Origin: Pedobacter sp. Bi126
Lineage (GTDB): Bacteria; Bacteroidota; Bacteroidia; Sphingobacteriales; Sphingobacteriaceae
Direction: 5' to 3'
NCBI RefSeq assembly: GCF_918698245.1
Contig: NZ_CAKKMS010000003.1
Span: forward strand, 248,001 to 312,000
DNA: 64,000 nucleotides
Positions 18,173-25,646 of this stretch are shown piece by piece. The position numbers were made by a program, and so were the translations under genes. Position 1 is the first letter of the stretch. Each line of letters opens with the position of its first letter. The notes under the pieces are model-generated. The model searched no databases, was not told where the DNA came from, and saw nothing but the letters and a program-made list of their open reading frames with translations.

Positions 18173-19372
18173 ATGAACAGAAGAAATTTTTTAAGAAATA
18201 CAGGATTTGTTGCAGCAGGTTCGCTATTTGTTCCGGCTTTTATGAAACCGCTTGAGGCCATGGCGCTTGATGAGCTGAGCCTATACAAAAACTTAGTTGT
18301 GGTACAGCTTTCTGGTGGAAATGACGGCTTAAACACAGTTATTCCCTTTGGAAATGATATTTATTACCAAAAAAGAAAAAGTATTGCCATTAAACCTGAA
18401 GAGGTAATTAAATTGAACGACATGCAAGGGCTAAACCCGAACATGGCGGCCCTGCAAGAAATTTATGACCAAGGCTGGATGACCATCATCAACGATGTTG
18501 GCTACCCCAACCCAGACCGCTCGCATTTCCGTTCGATGGATATCTGGCAAACGGGTAGCGACAGCAATCAATTCTTATCAACCGGATGGATTGGCCGTTA
18601 TTTAGATAGCAATTGCCAAACCTGCAAGTTCCCTTATACTGCAATAGAAGTAGACGACTCGCTTTCTCTGGCCATGAAAGGACAAACCAAAAAAGGAATT
18701 GCATTAAAAGATCCTGCAGCTTTGTTCCGTAATACGAACGATCCGTTTTTTAAGGCCATGTTGCAGAATGATAAGGAACATTTAGATGAAGATAATTTAG
18801 GCTATTTGTATAAAACGATGATCGAAACTTCATCCTCTGCCAGTTACATACAGAATACCTCCAAAATTTATCAGTCGAAATCCACTTACCCTACTTCGGG
18901 TTTTGCAAACCAATTGAAAACGGTTTCTAAATTTATTTCTTCGGGATTAAAAACAAGGGTTTATTATGTATCCTTAAGTGGCTTTGATACCCACGTAAAT
19001 CAAATTGGTCAACAAGGCAATCTGCTTAAACAGTATAGTGAAGGTATGGCTGCTTTTTTGAAAGACCTAAAATCGAACAATAAACTGGAGGATACCTTGG
19101 TGATTACCTTCTCCGAATTTGGCCGTAGGGTAGAACAAAACGCCAGTAACGGCACCGACCACGGAACGGCAAATAATATGTTTGTTTTTGGTGGGAAATT
19201 GAAGAAACAAGGGATTTTTAATGCTGCACCTAATTTAAGTGATCTGGATACTGGCGATTTAAAATATCAACTGGATTTCAGACAGGTTTATGGTACCATT
19301 TTAGATAAATGGCTGGATGTAAATAATGCTGATATCCTGAATAAAAAGTTTAATACACTCGATTTTATATAG
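18173..19372 (+). CDS. DUF1501 domain protein with twin-arginine signal
   Basis: The 399-residue protein starts at ATG 18173 with 'MNRRNFLRNTGFVAAGSLFV', a twin-arginine (RRNFLR) signal followed by a hydrophobic stretch. An upstream in-frame TTG would bury the signal seven codons in. The body has DUF1501 features: 'LVVVQLSGGNDGLNTVIPF', 'DRSHFRSMDIWQTG', 'VYYVSLSGFDTHVNQIGQQGNLLKQYSEGMAAFLKDL', 'VITFSEFGRRVEQNASNGTDHGTANNMFVFG'. The fold is alkaline-phosphatase/sulfatase-like, and the His/Asp clusters could bind metal. Substrate is unknown. It pairs with the DUF1800 gene upstream; a bidirectional terminator follows. Confidence 0.92.
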   Translation: MNRRNFLRNTGFVAAGSLFVPAFMKPLEAMALDELSLYKNLVVVQLSGGNDGLNTVIPFGNDIYYQKRKSIAIKPEEVIKLNDMQGLNPNMAALQEIYDQGWMTIINDVGYPNPDRSHFRSMDIWQTGSDSNQFLSTGWIGRYLDSNCQTCKFPYTAIEVDDSLSLAMKGQTKKGIALKDPAALFRNTNDPFFKAMLQNDKEHLDEDNLGYLYKTMIETSSSASYIQNTSKIYQSKSTYPTSGFANQLKTVSKFISSGLKTRVYYVSLSGFDTHVNQIGQQGNLLKQYSEGMAAFLKDLKSNNKLEDTLVITFSEFGRRVEQNASNGTDHGTANNMFVFGGKLKKQGIFNAAPNLSDLDTGDLKYQLDFRQVYGTILDKWLDVNNADILNKKFNTLDFI

Positions 19373-19379
19373 ATATTAC

Positions 19380-19427
19380 AAAGAAGTCAAGTTTAATAAG
19401 CTACAGGCTATGAAACTTGACTTCTTT
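19380..19427. terminator. Bidirectional intrinsic terminator between convergent genes
   Basis: Perfect 15-bp arms (aaagaagtcaagttt / aaacttgacttcttt) enclose an 18-base loop. A-rich and T-rich flanks allow it to act for the DUF1501 gene on the plus strand and the small secreted-protein gene on the minus strand. Confidence 0.85.
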
Positions 19428-19432
19428 ATTAT

Positions 19433-19783
19433 TTACTTCCTTTTTAACACATATACAGGCCTACTGCTATCTTTATCAATCTGATCGGTATAGGTATTAA
19501 AAAGTTCATAACCATATCCTTTCAGTTTATTGAGGCAATCCATCTGGGAATTGAAAAGTAAATCGTTTCCATCGTCGTCTCTTACGTTCAGTTCCTTAGG
19601 CCTTTTGAATTTTTGTCCATAATCTATCCTGGCAATATAGGTATCGCCACCGTTGTAAATCGGTTTGACCTCAATGTATTCCACCTTGATATCGCTTAAT
19701 TTAAAGCCATTTACATTTTGGGCTTTGGCACGCGACAGCCCAAAGCAGGCGACAAGTGCCGCTGCAAGAATTAATTTTTTCAT
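19433..19783 (-). CDS. Small secreted hypothetical protein
   Basis: The 116-residue product has a clear signal peptide (MKKLILAAALVACFGLSRAK, cleaved after AQN). The mature ~94 residues contain 'KVEYIEVKPIYNGGDTYIARIDYG' and 'LNKLKGYGYELFNTYT', with no Cys in catalytic context and no family I recognise. It is probably periplasmic. It lies 107 bp from the divergent YccF gene and is transcribed toward the DUF1501 gene. No function is proposed. Confidence 0.7.
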   Translation of the reverse strand: MKKLILAAALVACFGLSRAKAQNVNGFKLSDIKVEYIEVKPIYNGGDTYIARIDYGQKFKRPKELNVRDDDGNDLLFNSQMDCLNKLKGYGYELFNTYTDQIDKDSSRPVYVLKRK

Positions 19784-19889
19784 GTTGTGTTTCTTTTGTG
19801 TGTGATTCTAAATTACGAAGAATACGTGAGTATGTATTAAATGAATTGTAACAAAACATCCATTATTAAATCTTAAACTAAAAAACATA

Positions 19890-20258
19890 ATGAACTTTTT
19901 AGGCAATATTATCTGGATTATTTTTGGCGGTATCTTTATTTTCTTCGAATATATTATTGGAGGTTTAATCCTTTGTCTAACCATTGTGGGGATTCCTTTT
20001 GGTATCCAATGTTTTAAATTTGCCATTGTAGGCCTTGCTCCTTTTGGCGTTAAAATAACTGACACTTCATCAAACACAGGTTGCCTTTCTACCATCATGA
20101 ACCTGATCGGGATTTTATGCGGCGGTTTCTGGATTGCTTTAACCCATTTGTTTTTTGGTATTTTGCTTTGCATTACCATTGTGGGTATTCCATTTGGGCG
20201 CCAGCATTTTAAATTAATGAATTTAGCTTTTACACCGTTCGGAAAATCGATTTCTTGA
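19890..20258 (+). CDS. YccF-domain inner-membrane protein (DUF307)
   Basis: The 122-residue membrane protein consists of two similar halves, each with the signature 'LCLTIVGIPFG.QCFK' / 'LCITIVGIPFGRQHFK' after a hydrophobic helix, followed by '..APFG' / '..TPFGKSI'. This internal duplication is typical of the YccF family. About four membrane segments are expected. Function is unknown; the family is widespread in bacteria. No operon partner is close on the same strand. Confidence 0.88.
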   Translation: MNFLGNIIWIIFGGIFIFFEYIIGGLILCLTIVGIPFGIQCFKFAIVGLAPFGVKITDTSSNTGCLSTIMNLIGILCGGFWIALTHLFFGILLCITIVGIPFGRQHFKLMNLAFTPFGKSIS

Positions 20259-20280
20259 TTTGGGGGTAATTCTTCTATTT

Positions 20281-20525
20281 CGTCATAGCGAGGCACGAAG
20301 CAATCTTACAACAACCGCTATTAAGATTGCTTTTTCTGAAAAGCAGGGTCCTGTGTTTATCGGACCCGAAAGCCCTGCCATCCGCTTTACCTCTCTACGT
20401 TCGGTGCCCGCTTCTGTCAGGTTTATTAAACTGTGGCCAGTTTCCACTAGCAAAAAACTTTGTTCTTAGCCCCGATTGAATGGATGCCCACGATACTTCA
20501 TCGGGGCAGGAAGGAAAGCGGGATT
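20281..20525. repeat. Intergenic repeat block, including structured element copy B
   Basis: 20281-20306 holds a 'cgtcatagcgaggcacgaag' repeat, a kind often seen between Bacteroidota genes. 20467-20525 is a close copy of the 15739-15797 element: 'tagccccgattg' start, a 'cgatacttcatcg' hairpin, and an 'aaagcggga' end. No plausible gene lies between 20259 and 20561. The element lies just past the 3' end of the App1 gene. Confidence 0.5.
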
Positions 20526-20561
20526 GTCGAAACCGATGAGCACAACCATTCTGCTCCAAAA

Positions 20562-21536
20562 CTATTTGATCAATCCTATTGATTTAGAATGTTCAATCGC
20601 TTCCTTACTTTCATTAAATAAGCAAGCTTTTACATTTTTACCTTCTACTTTTTTGAGAAACTCCCCCGCTTCTGCTTCTTTTTCAGGACGAATATTGCGA
20701 ATGTAGACCGCTTCGATATTTTTTGGATACTTCTCCACTATTGTAGAATAAATTTTTGGGTCCTGCTGCGAGTTATCGCCAAAAAACACAAACTTCTGGT
20801 TGGGAAAGGCATCTAAAATTCGCATTACCCTCAATAATTTACCTTCATGTCCTGTTTTACCTGTTCTGACTAAATCTTTCCACCGCTTTAATGTATTTAA
20901 AAGAAAAGCACCGTCAGGCAACTTGTTAAACCTAAACGTCTCGACCAAATAATCGTAAAGGTTCCATTCGCTGCTGCTTACATAAAAAAAAGGATTGGGC
21001 TGATCTGATTCAGTGTGCGACATGGCCAATTGCTGATAATGACTGGCCGCATCAGGAAAGGTTTTACGTGTATGTGGATTCTTGATAAACAGCTCTCTCA
21101 ACCGCCGCCCTATAGTTGCCGAATGAGAAATCATCACAGTATCATCCACATCCGAAATAAAGGCATATTGCGTAATGTGCGGTACATATACCTTCCCCTC
21201 ACCTGTACTTAAAACTTTCCCGTTTTTATCAACAGCTTCTACCTTAACAAAGTGCCAGCCTGCAGGCACATCATGTTCAGCCTTCCATTCGAACTTAAAA
21301 AAGCCATCCCCTTCGGTTTTATTGTAAATCGTTTGATCAAAAAATTGCAAACGCACCTCAACAAAAGCATAAGGTTTTAAGATGAAGAGCTTTAAAAGAT
21401 GTGCAATATTAACAAACAAATTATTGCTGTAAACCTGCTGTGTTTTTGCTTTGCGTTTAAAAACATGACCATAAACAACCAAATTGTGTGCGTGGCCATA
21501 GCCATGATATACTTTAACACTAGCAGATTTATTCAT
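20562..21536 (-). CDS. App1-like phosphatidate phosphatase domain protein (DUF2183)
   Basis: The 324-residue protein carries 'ISDVDDTVMISH' near residue 130, the D-x-D-x-T nucleophile loop of HAD-type phosphatases, followed by 'KTFPDAASHYQQL', 'YVSSSEWNLYDYLVETF' and 'KFVFFGDNSQQDPKIY', which are App1/DUF2183 features. Yeast App1 dephosphorylates phosphatidic acid to diacylglycerol; here the substrate is inferred. The first ~110 residues resemble a beta-rich domain that often precedes DUF2183. The ATG at 21536 is preferred over a GTG at 21593, which would abut the divergent gene and leave no regulatory space. No signal peptide is seen. The neighbour (a diacylglycerol-kinase-like protein) would catalyse the reverse step. 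Confidence 0.85.
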   Translation of the reverse strand: MNKSASVKVYHGYGHAHNLVVYGHVFKRKAKTQQVYSNNLFVNIAHLLKLFILKPYAFVEVRLQFFDQTIYNKTEGDGFFKFEWKAEHDVPAGWHFVKVEAVDKNGKVLSTGEGKVYVPHITQYAFISDVDDTVMISHSATIGRRLRELFIKNPHTRKTFPDAASHYQQLAMSHTESDQPNPFFYVSSSEWNLYDYLVETFRFNKLPDGAFLLNTLKRWKDLVRTGKTGHEGKLLRVMRILDAFPNQKFVFFGDNSQQDPKIYSTIVEKYPKNIEAVYIRNIRPEKEAEAGEFLKKVEGKNVKACLFNESKEAIEHSKSIGLIK

Positions 21537-21593
21537 CTGTATTAAAACAGAGTTTATTAAAAGTTGTTTGTGATGTAAACCATAAGGTAACAC

Positions 21594-22466
21594 ATGAAAT
21601 TATTATTCATCATCAATCCAGGCTCGGGCAGTCACGACATTAACCTAAAGGAAGTAATTTCTACCCATTTCGATGCAAAAAAAACGGAGATCGATCTTTT
21701 CGAATTACCGGAAGACTGCTCTTTAGAGCAGATAAAAGAAAGGATTAAAGCTGCGAAGGCAGATCGTGTGGTGGCCGTTGGTGGCGATGGCACCCTAAAA
21801 CTGGTTGCCGAATGTCTGTTGCATACCGAAACGCCTATTGGAATAATCCCTGCTGGTTCTGCAAATGGAATGGCGAAAGAATTAGGTATCCCGACTGATA
21901 TTGAACTTGCTTTAGCCATTTTGGATGAAGGCCGTTTGCAAAAAATCCATGTGGTTAAACTCAACGACGAAATCTGCATCCATTTATCCGATTTAGGTTT
22001 TAATGCCTACCTGGTAAAGAAATTTGATTCCCTGCCCCAACGCGGCATGTGGGGTTATGCAAAGGCTACATGGCATGCTTTATGGAACCACAGCAGAATG
22101 GACGTGCAATTGAACCTAAGAGGTGAAACAATCACTTCTAAAGCGGCAATGGTGGCTATTGCAAACGCAACCATGTACGGTTCTGGATTAAAAATAAACC
22201 CAGACGGAAAATTAGACGATGATCTTTTCGAAGTGGTTTTGGTAAAAGATTACTCATATCTTGAAATACTAAAGATATGGATCACCAAATTACCTTTCAA
22301 CCCTAAAAAAATAGAAGTATTTCAAACCGCTGAGGTTAAGGTTTCTTCGAAACATAAAGCACACTTTCAGGTTGATGGAGAATACATTGGCAGGGTGAAT
22401 ACCGTTGAAGCAAAAATTCTACCTGCAGCCATAACGGTGGTTTTACCTGAGGTATCAGAAGGATGA
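21594..22466 (+). CDS. Diacylglycerol kinase-like lipid kinase (YegS/DagK family)
   Basis: The 290-residue protein opens 'MKLLFIINPGSGSHD' and has 'VVAVGGDGTLKLVAECLL' near residues 57-75, the GGDGT nucleotide-binding motif of the DAGK catalytic domain, then 'PIGIIPAGSANGMAKELGIP'. The second half is the beta-rich domain usual in bacterial lipid kinases. It would phosphorylate diacylglycerol or a related lipid using ATP at the membrane surface. A Shine-Dalgarno-like 'aaggt' lies 6 bases before the ATG. It is divergent from an App1-like phosphatase. Its 3' end overlaps the facing gene by 12 bp. Confidence 0.92.
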   Translation: MKLLFIINPGSGSHDINLKEVISTHFDAKKTEIDLFELPEDCSLEQIKERIKAAKADRVVAVGGDGTLKLVAECLLHTETPIGIIPAGSANGMAKELGIPTDIELALAILDEGRLQKIHVVKLNDEICIHLSDLGFNAYLVKKFDSLPQRGMWGYAKATWHALWNHSRMDVQLNLRGETITSKAAMVAIANATMYGSGLKINPDGKLDDDLFEVVLVKDYSYLEILKIWITKLPFNPKKIEVFQTAEVKVSSKHKAHFQVDGEYIGRVNTVEAKILPAAITVVLPEVSEG

Positions 22467-22844
22467 ACGGTGAATTTTAATGGTAAAATACAATCTGAAG
22501 AATTCGGCAATAAAACAGATGCGGAACAAAATATCAAACCACCGTTCGCCGAGGTTTAACGCTTCTGGTAAATAAGTAATAAAGCCGATGGAAAATATCC
22601 ATACCACCAAACGAAAAGGGAATTGAATGTAGTAGGTAATAAAACCGAATTTCTTAAATAAGATTAAACCCGCTGCCGATACAAAAAGCGACACAAATAA
22701 GGGCAACAATAAAACAACCTTGGCCTGCGAAAGGATCTGATCGGGGATTTCGTTCAGGTGAGTTAAAATCTGCCAAAACTGTTTAGCCAATAATGCAATG
22801 CTGATGATATCCAGTAAGGCAAAAAATCTTGTGGTGTTCTTCAT
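22455..22844 (-). CDS. Hypothetical integral membrane protein, cotranscribed with TonB-C gene
   Basis: The 129-residue protein has about four hydrophobic segments (near residues 8-26, 43-66, 70-95 and 105-122) and ends in 'YFTIKIHRSSF'. No family was recognised. Its start codon directly abuts the stop of the upstream TonB-C protein gene, so the two form an operon. It overlaps the 3' end of the lipid-kinase gene on the opposite strand by 12 bp. Function unknown. Confidence 0.7.
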   Translation of the reverse strand: MKNTTRFFALLDIISIALLAKQFWQILTHLNEIPDQILSQAKVVLLLPLFVSLFVSAAGLILFKKFGFITYYIQFPFRLVVWIFSIGFITYLPEALNLGERWFDILFRICFIAEFFRLYFTIKIHRSSF

Positions 22845-23498
22845 TTACTTACAATACTTTGCTAAATAATCATCAGCCATTTTACTCCCCATATATTTAA
22901 CAAATAAAAAATCTTCACAGGCACCTTGTTTATCACCCTGTTTTATTTTTTTTAGGGCCATTTTTATCCGGTCATCCAAGTATTCATCATCAATGCCCAA
23001 CTGGTTTTTAATGGCAATAATCTGAACCTCTTGTCCGGGTTTTGCCTGGTCGATGTTTTTATAGAAATTAATTACCGAGTTGGTTAAGGCTTCTTCAGCT
23101 AGATAAGTACGGATAGCTTCCTGAATGGCTTCGCTTGATTTCCCTTCACAATTATAGCCCGAAAGTTTAAAATTAACCGGCGCAACAATCGAAACTGTGG
23201 TATCGTAACCTGCCGGAACCTGCCATTTACCGCTGCTTAAACGCACCAAGCGCAGGGCCTCTTCATCCAGATCAGATAATATTCCTTTGCTAATTTTCGA
23301 AAAATAAACCTTCCCTTGTGCATCAAGCTTAAAGCTCACATTTACCGTTCCTTGAATACAATTATCTTTAGAGAACTGCGGATAAATGGTATTCTCTCTC
23401 AGGAAGTTTACAAAACCGCTTTTACCCGATTTAAACTGAACCTGGGCCATGGCCAGTGAACAGCAGAAAAGTAAAAAAAGGGTCAACAGGTTTTTCAT
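22845..23498 (-). CDS. Secreted TonB C-terminal domain protein
   Basis: The 217-residue protein has a signal peptide (MKNLLTLFLLFCCSLAMAQ). Residues ~35-110 contain 'CIQGTVNVSFKLDAQGKVYFSKISKGI..DLDEEALRLV', the TonB_C/energy-transducer fold. It lacks the N-terminal membrane anchor and Pro-rich spacer of a real TonB, so it is a periplasmic stand-alone TonB-C protein, frequent in Bacteroidota. The C-terminal ~100 residues ('AIRTYLAEEALTN...GDKQGACEDFLFVKYMGSK...YLAKYCK') look like a short helical repeat. Role unknown; partner is the membrane protein gene that starts at its stop codon. Confidence 0.8.
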   Translation of the reverse strand: MKNLLTLFLLFCCSLAMAQVQFKSGKSGFVNFLRENTIYPQFSKDNCIQGTVNVSFKLDAQGKVYFSKISKGILSDLDEEALRLVRLSSGKWQVPAGYDTTVSIVAPVNFKLSGYNCEGKSSEAIQEAIRTYLAEEALTNSVINFYKNIDQAKPGQEVQIIAIKNQLGIDDEYLDDRIKMALKKIKQGDKQGACEDFLFVKYMGSKMADDYLAKYCK

Positions 23499-23561
23499 TA
23501 TACTAATTTACGGTTTTAACTGCAGAGAACGCAAAGTTTTTTGTATGGGAGCTTGATATTT

Positions 23562-23844
23562 TACCACAGAGAACATGGAGTTTTTCACAGAGAAAATGAG
23601 AGATTTAATTGACATTTAAATAGTAAGATCGTGATTATCGTCGATTAGCACTTCGTGGTTCCAATCAAGTCACCAATGACGAATAAAAAAAAACGACAAT
23701 CATTTCCTTTGGTTAAGCAAATGACAATCCGCCTATATTTGTCATCATAACTTCTATGGTTTTTCTAATAATGACTTCTGGAAATGACAATCGCAAACAA
23801 ATATCTCTGCGGGCTCTGTGGCCTTCTCTGTGTTCTCGGTGGTT
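23562..23844. repeat. Inverted degenerate repeats with no gene between them
   Basis: The left arm near 23562-23598 ('accacagagaacatggag..cacagagaa') and the right arm near 23803-23844 are inverted copies of each other: the right arm read on the minus strand is 'aaccaccgagaacacagagaa..ccacagag'. The layout resembles the arms around the GxxExxY gene. The ~200 bp between them has no coding frame and holds three short 'atgacaatc'-like words. Confidence 0.5.
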
Positions 23845-23849
23845 AAAAA

Positions 23850-24536
23850 CTAAGAAAACGTAGCCTTTAAAATCAAATTCGGGTCAGGACAGTTTGCCAG
23901 GTATTTTTCTCGCTCACTAAACCTACAAACCCCAGGGTAATCGCCTTTTAATCCTTCCATATTTTCGATCAATTGAAAATGAAGGTGTGGTGGCCAGTAA
24001 CCATTCTCTTCTTTTGAGCCTAATACTGCAATTTTGGCCCCGGCAGGAATGAATTTACCTTCCTTAAGGCCATTTAACGAAGCTAGGCTTAAATGCCCAT
24101 ATAACGCATTAAACTTAAAACCATCAATTTCGTAAGCTAAGATAATGGTTGCGCCATAATCGCCAAATTTGTTGTTATTGGCAAAGCTTTGAACAGTGGC
24201 ATCATAAAAATTGTAGATCGATGTCCCCGCTGGGCCCCAGATATCAACACCTAAATGTAACCTGCGAGCTCCTTCACCGGCATTAAAATGAGCACTTCGT
24301 GAATATATGGTGCGGTGTTCGTCATAACCGCCAATTCCATAACGGGCATTATTATCAATTAATTTTCCATTTACCCAAGCAGAAAACAAATCGGTATTAT
24401 CCAGAATTTTATCCGTTAACTCAGTGTTTGCTGCAGTAAAATCTAAAGATAAAAGCTGATCCCGTTCTACATCAAAATCAACCACCTTATGGATCAATGA
24501 AGCATTCGCTTGAATAATCTGCTCAAAAGTTTGCAT
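23850..24536 (-). CDS. M23 family metallopeptidase without signal peptide
   Basis: The 228-residue protein has an LytM-type core: 'RRLHLGVDIWGPAGTSIYNFYDATVQSF' (HLGVD zinc ligands), 'ALYGHLS' and 'WPPHLHFQL' (HxH ligand/catalytic). It keeps the main M23 zinc residues. The N-terminus (MQTFEQIIQANASLIHKVVDF) has no signal peptide or membrane segment, so the usual peptidoglycan substrate would be out of reach unless the protein is exported another way; cytosolic M23-like proteins of this sort occur in Bacteroidota, sometimes fused to aminotransferases. It is the last gene of an rbfA-hemolysin III-M23 operon (7-bp spacing). Confidence 0.85.
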   Translation of the reverse strand: MQTFEQIIQANASLIHKVVDFDVERDQLLSLDFTAANTELTDKILDNTDLFSAWVNGKLIDNNARYGIGGYDEHRTIYSRSAHFNAGEGARRLHLGVDIWGPAGTSIYNFYDATVQSFANNNKFGDYGATIILAYEIDGFKFNALYGHLSLASLNGLKEGKFIPAGAKIAVLGSKEENGYWPPHLHFQLIENMEGLKGDYPGVCRFSEREKYLANCPDPNLILKATFS

Positions 24537-24543
24537 TTATAAT

Positions 24544-25173
24544 CTACTTAAAAATATAAACGAAGTTATAAATATAGTGAGATAAGGCTCCTCCAATTAC
24601 AAACAGGTGCCAAAGTTCGTGACTGTGCATCCACCTGAAGAGCTGTTTATCCTTTGCATAATAATAAGTTCCGGCAATGTAAAAAACACCACCGAACATT
24701 AACCAGACAATAGCGCCAATAGGTAACGTACCTAGCATTTTCTGTAGCAAAGGCACAATTAAGCAGCCCATTAAAATATAGATAGACAATGAGATAGCCG
24801 TGCTTTTTAATCGGTTAAAGATTTTAAGCAGGCAACCTATAATAGCGATAACCCATACGATTGCGAACAAACTCCAACGTAACCAGTCATCAAAAACCAG
24901 CAAAGCAGTTGGTGTGTAAGAACCTGCTATCATTAGATAAATGCAGCAATGATCGAATTTTTGCCAAAAACGTACACCATAATCGGTAGCCGGATAACCA
25001 TGATACATAGCACTTACGCCAAAAAGGATAAAAGTGCCAATGCTATAAATCCAGGCAGCAGTATATTCAATAGGTGTATTGCATTTCTGGAGCAATAAAT
25101 AACCAGCCGGAATTGCAATTAATGCCGGTATAAAATGAGTGAAGAAATTAACGGGTTCCCTTAGCTTCCTCAC
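24544..25173 (-). CDS. Hemolysin III / TrhA family (PAQR-like) membrane protein
   Basis: The 209-residue protein has seven hydrophobic segments and the hemolysin III signatures 'FFTHFIPALIAIPAG' at the start, 'SAMYHGYPATDYGVRFWQKFDHCCIYLMIAGSYTPTAL' in the middle and 'SHELWHLFVIGGALSHY' near the end. The conserved His/Asp/Ser set forms a zinc site in the PAQR-like fold. Bacterial members regulate membrane energetics or act as hydrolases; hemolysis is a historic label. It is encoded between rbfA (5-bp gap) and the M23 gene (7-bp gap), so it is translated from one message with rbfA. Confidence 0.9.
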   Translation of the reverse strand: MRKLREPVNFFTHFIPALIAIPAGYLLLQKCNTPIEYTAAWIYSIGTFILFGVSAMYHGYPATDYGVRFWQKFDHCCIYLMIAGSYTPTALLVFDDWLRWSLFAIVWVIAIIGCLLKIFNRLKSTAISLSIYILMGCLIVPLLQKMLGTLPIGAIVWLMFGGVFYIAGTYYYAKDKQLFRWMHSHELWHLFVIGGALSHYIYNFVYIFK

Positions 25174-25178
25174 AAAGA

Positions 25179-25556
25179 TTATTCGCTGTCTTCGTCTTTT
25201 TGTCTAGGCTCTTTTGCAATCTTCTCGAAAAGATGATCCATGCGCTCTACATACTCATTCGTATCATCTACAAAGAAAGTAAGCTCTGGCACTACCCTAA
25301 CCTGATGGCGGATTCTGCTTCCCAGTTTATACCTGATTTCGCCCGAATGTGCGTTAACTGTATTGATAGAAAGCGTGGTGTTATTGGTATTAAAAAAGCT
25401 CAGGTAAACTTTAGCCACTGCCAAATCCGGCGAAACCCGAACACGGGTAATGGTTACCAATGTATTAGGCAAAAATGCAGCACCTTCACGCTGAAAAACC
25501 TGTGCTAACTCCTCTTGTAATACTCCTGCAAATTTCTGCTGACGTTTACTTTCCAT
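25179..25556 (-). CDS. rbfA: 30S ribosome-binding factor A
   Basis: The 125-residue cytoplasmic protein starts 'MESKRQQKFAGVLQEELAQVFQREG' and contains 'VTITRVRVSPDLAVAKVYLSFF', 'IRYKLGSRIRHQVRVVPELTFFVDDT' and 'MDHLFEKI', the KH-type fold of RbfA. It binds 16S rRNA during late 30S maturation. It is the first gene of a three-gene operon. Neither nusA, infB nor truB is adjacent, unlike the Gammaproteobacterial arrangement. Confidence 0.95.
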   Translation of the reverse strand: MESKRQQKFAGVLQEELAQVFQREGAAFLPNTLVTITRVRVSPDLAVAKVYLSFFNTNNTTLSINTVNAHSGEIRYKLGSRIRHQVRVVPELTFFVDDTNEYVERMDHLFEKIAKEPRQKDEDSE

Positions 25557-25584
25557 AATGTATTTATCTATCGTTATTGTGATG

Positions 25585-25617
25585 AAACCTCGCAGGTTTT
25601 AAAAACCTGCGAGGTTT
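25585..25617. repeat. Perfect 33-bp palindromic repeat between hflX and rbfA
   Basis: Two 16-bp arms (aaacctcgcaggtttt and its reverse complement) around a single A make a perfect hairpin between the 3' end of hflX and the start of rbfA. No T-run follows on the minus strand beyond 'gaggttt', so it may be a REP-type repeat rather than a standard terminator, although it could stop transcription leaving hflX. Confidence 0.7.
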
Positions 25618-25646
25618 ATTTTCGCACCGCAATGACGGAATTTAAT

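Noticed and set aside
20260-20706. Short plus-strand frames downstream of YccF
   Set aside because: They are made of dispersed repeat sequence and the antisense of the App1 gene; no ribosome site or homology pattern.
23640-23800. Three 'atgacaatc'-like words as a possible CRISPR or regulatory array
   Set aside because: The words are short, unevenly spaced and embedded in variable A-T rich sequence; there are no regular spacers and no cas genes.
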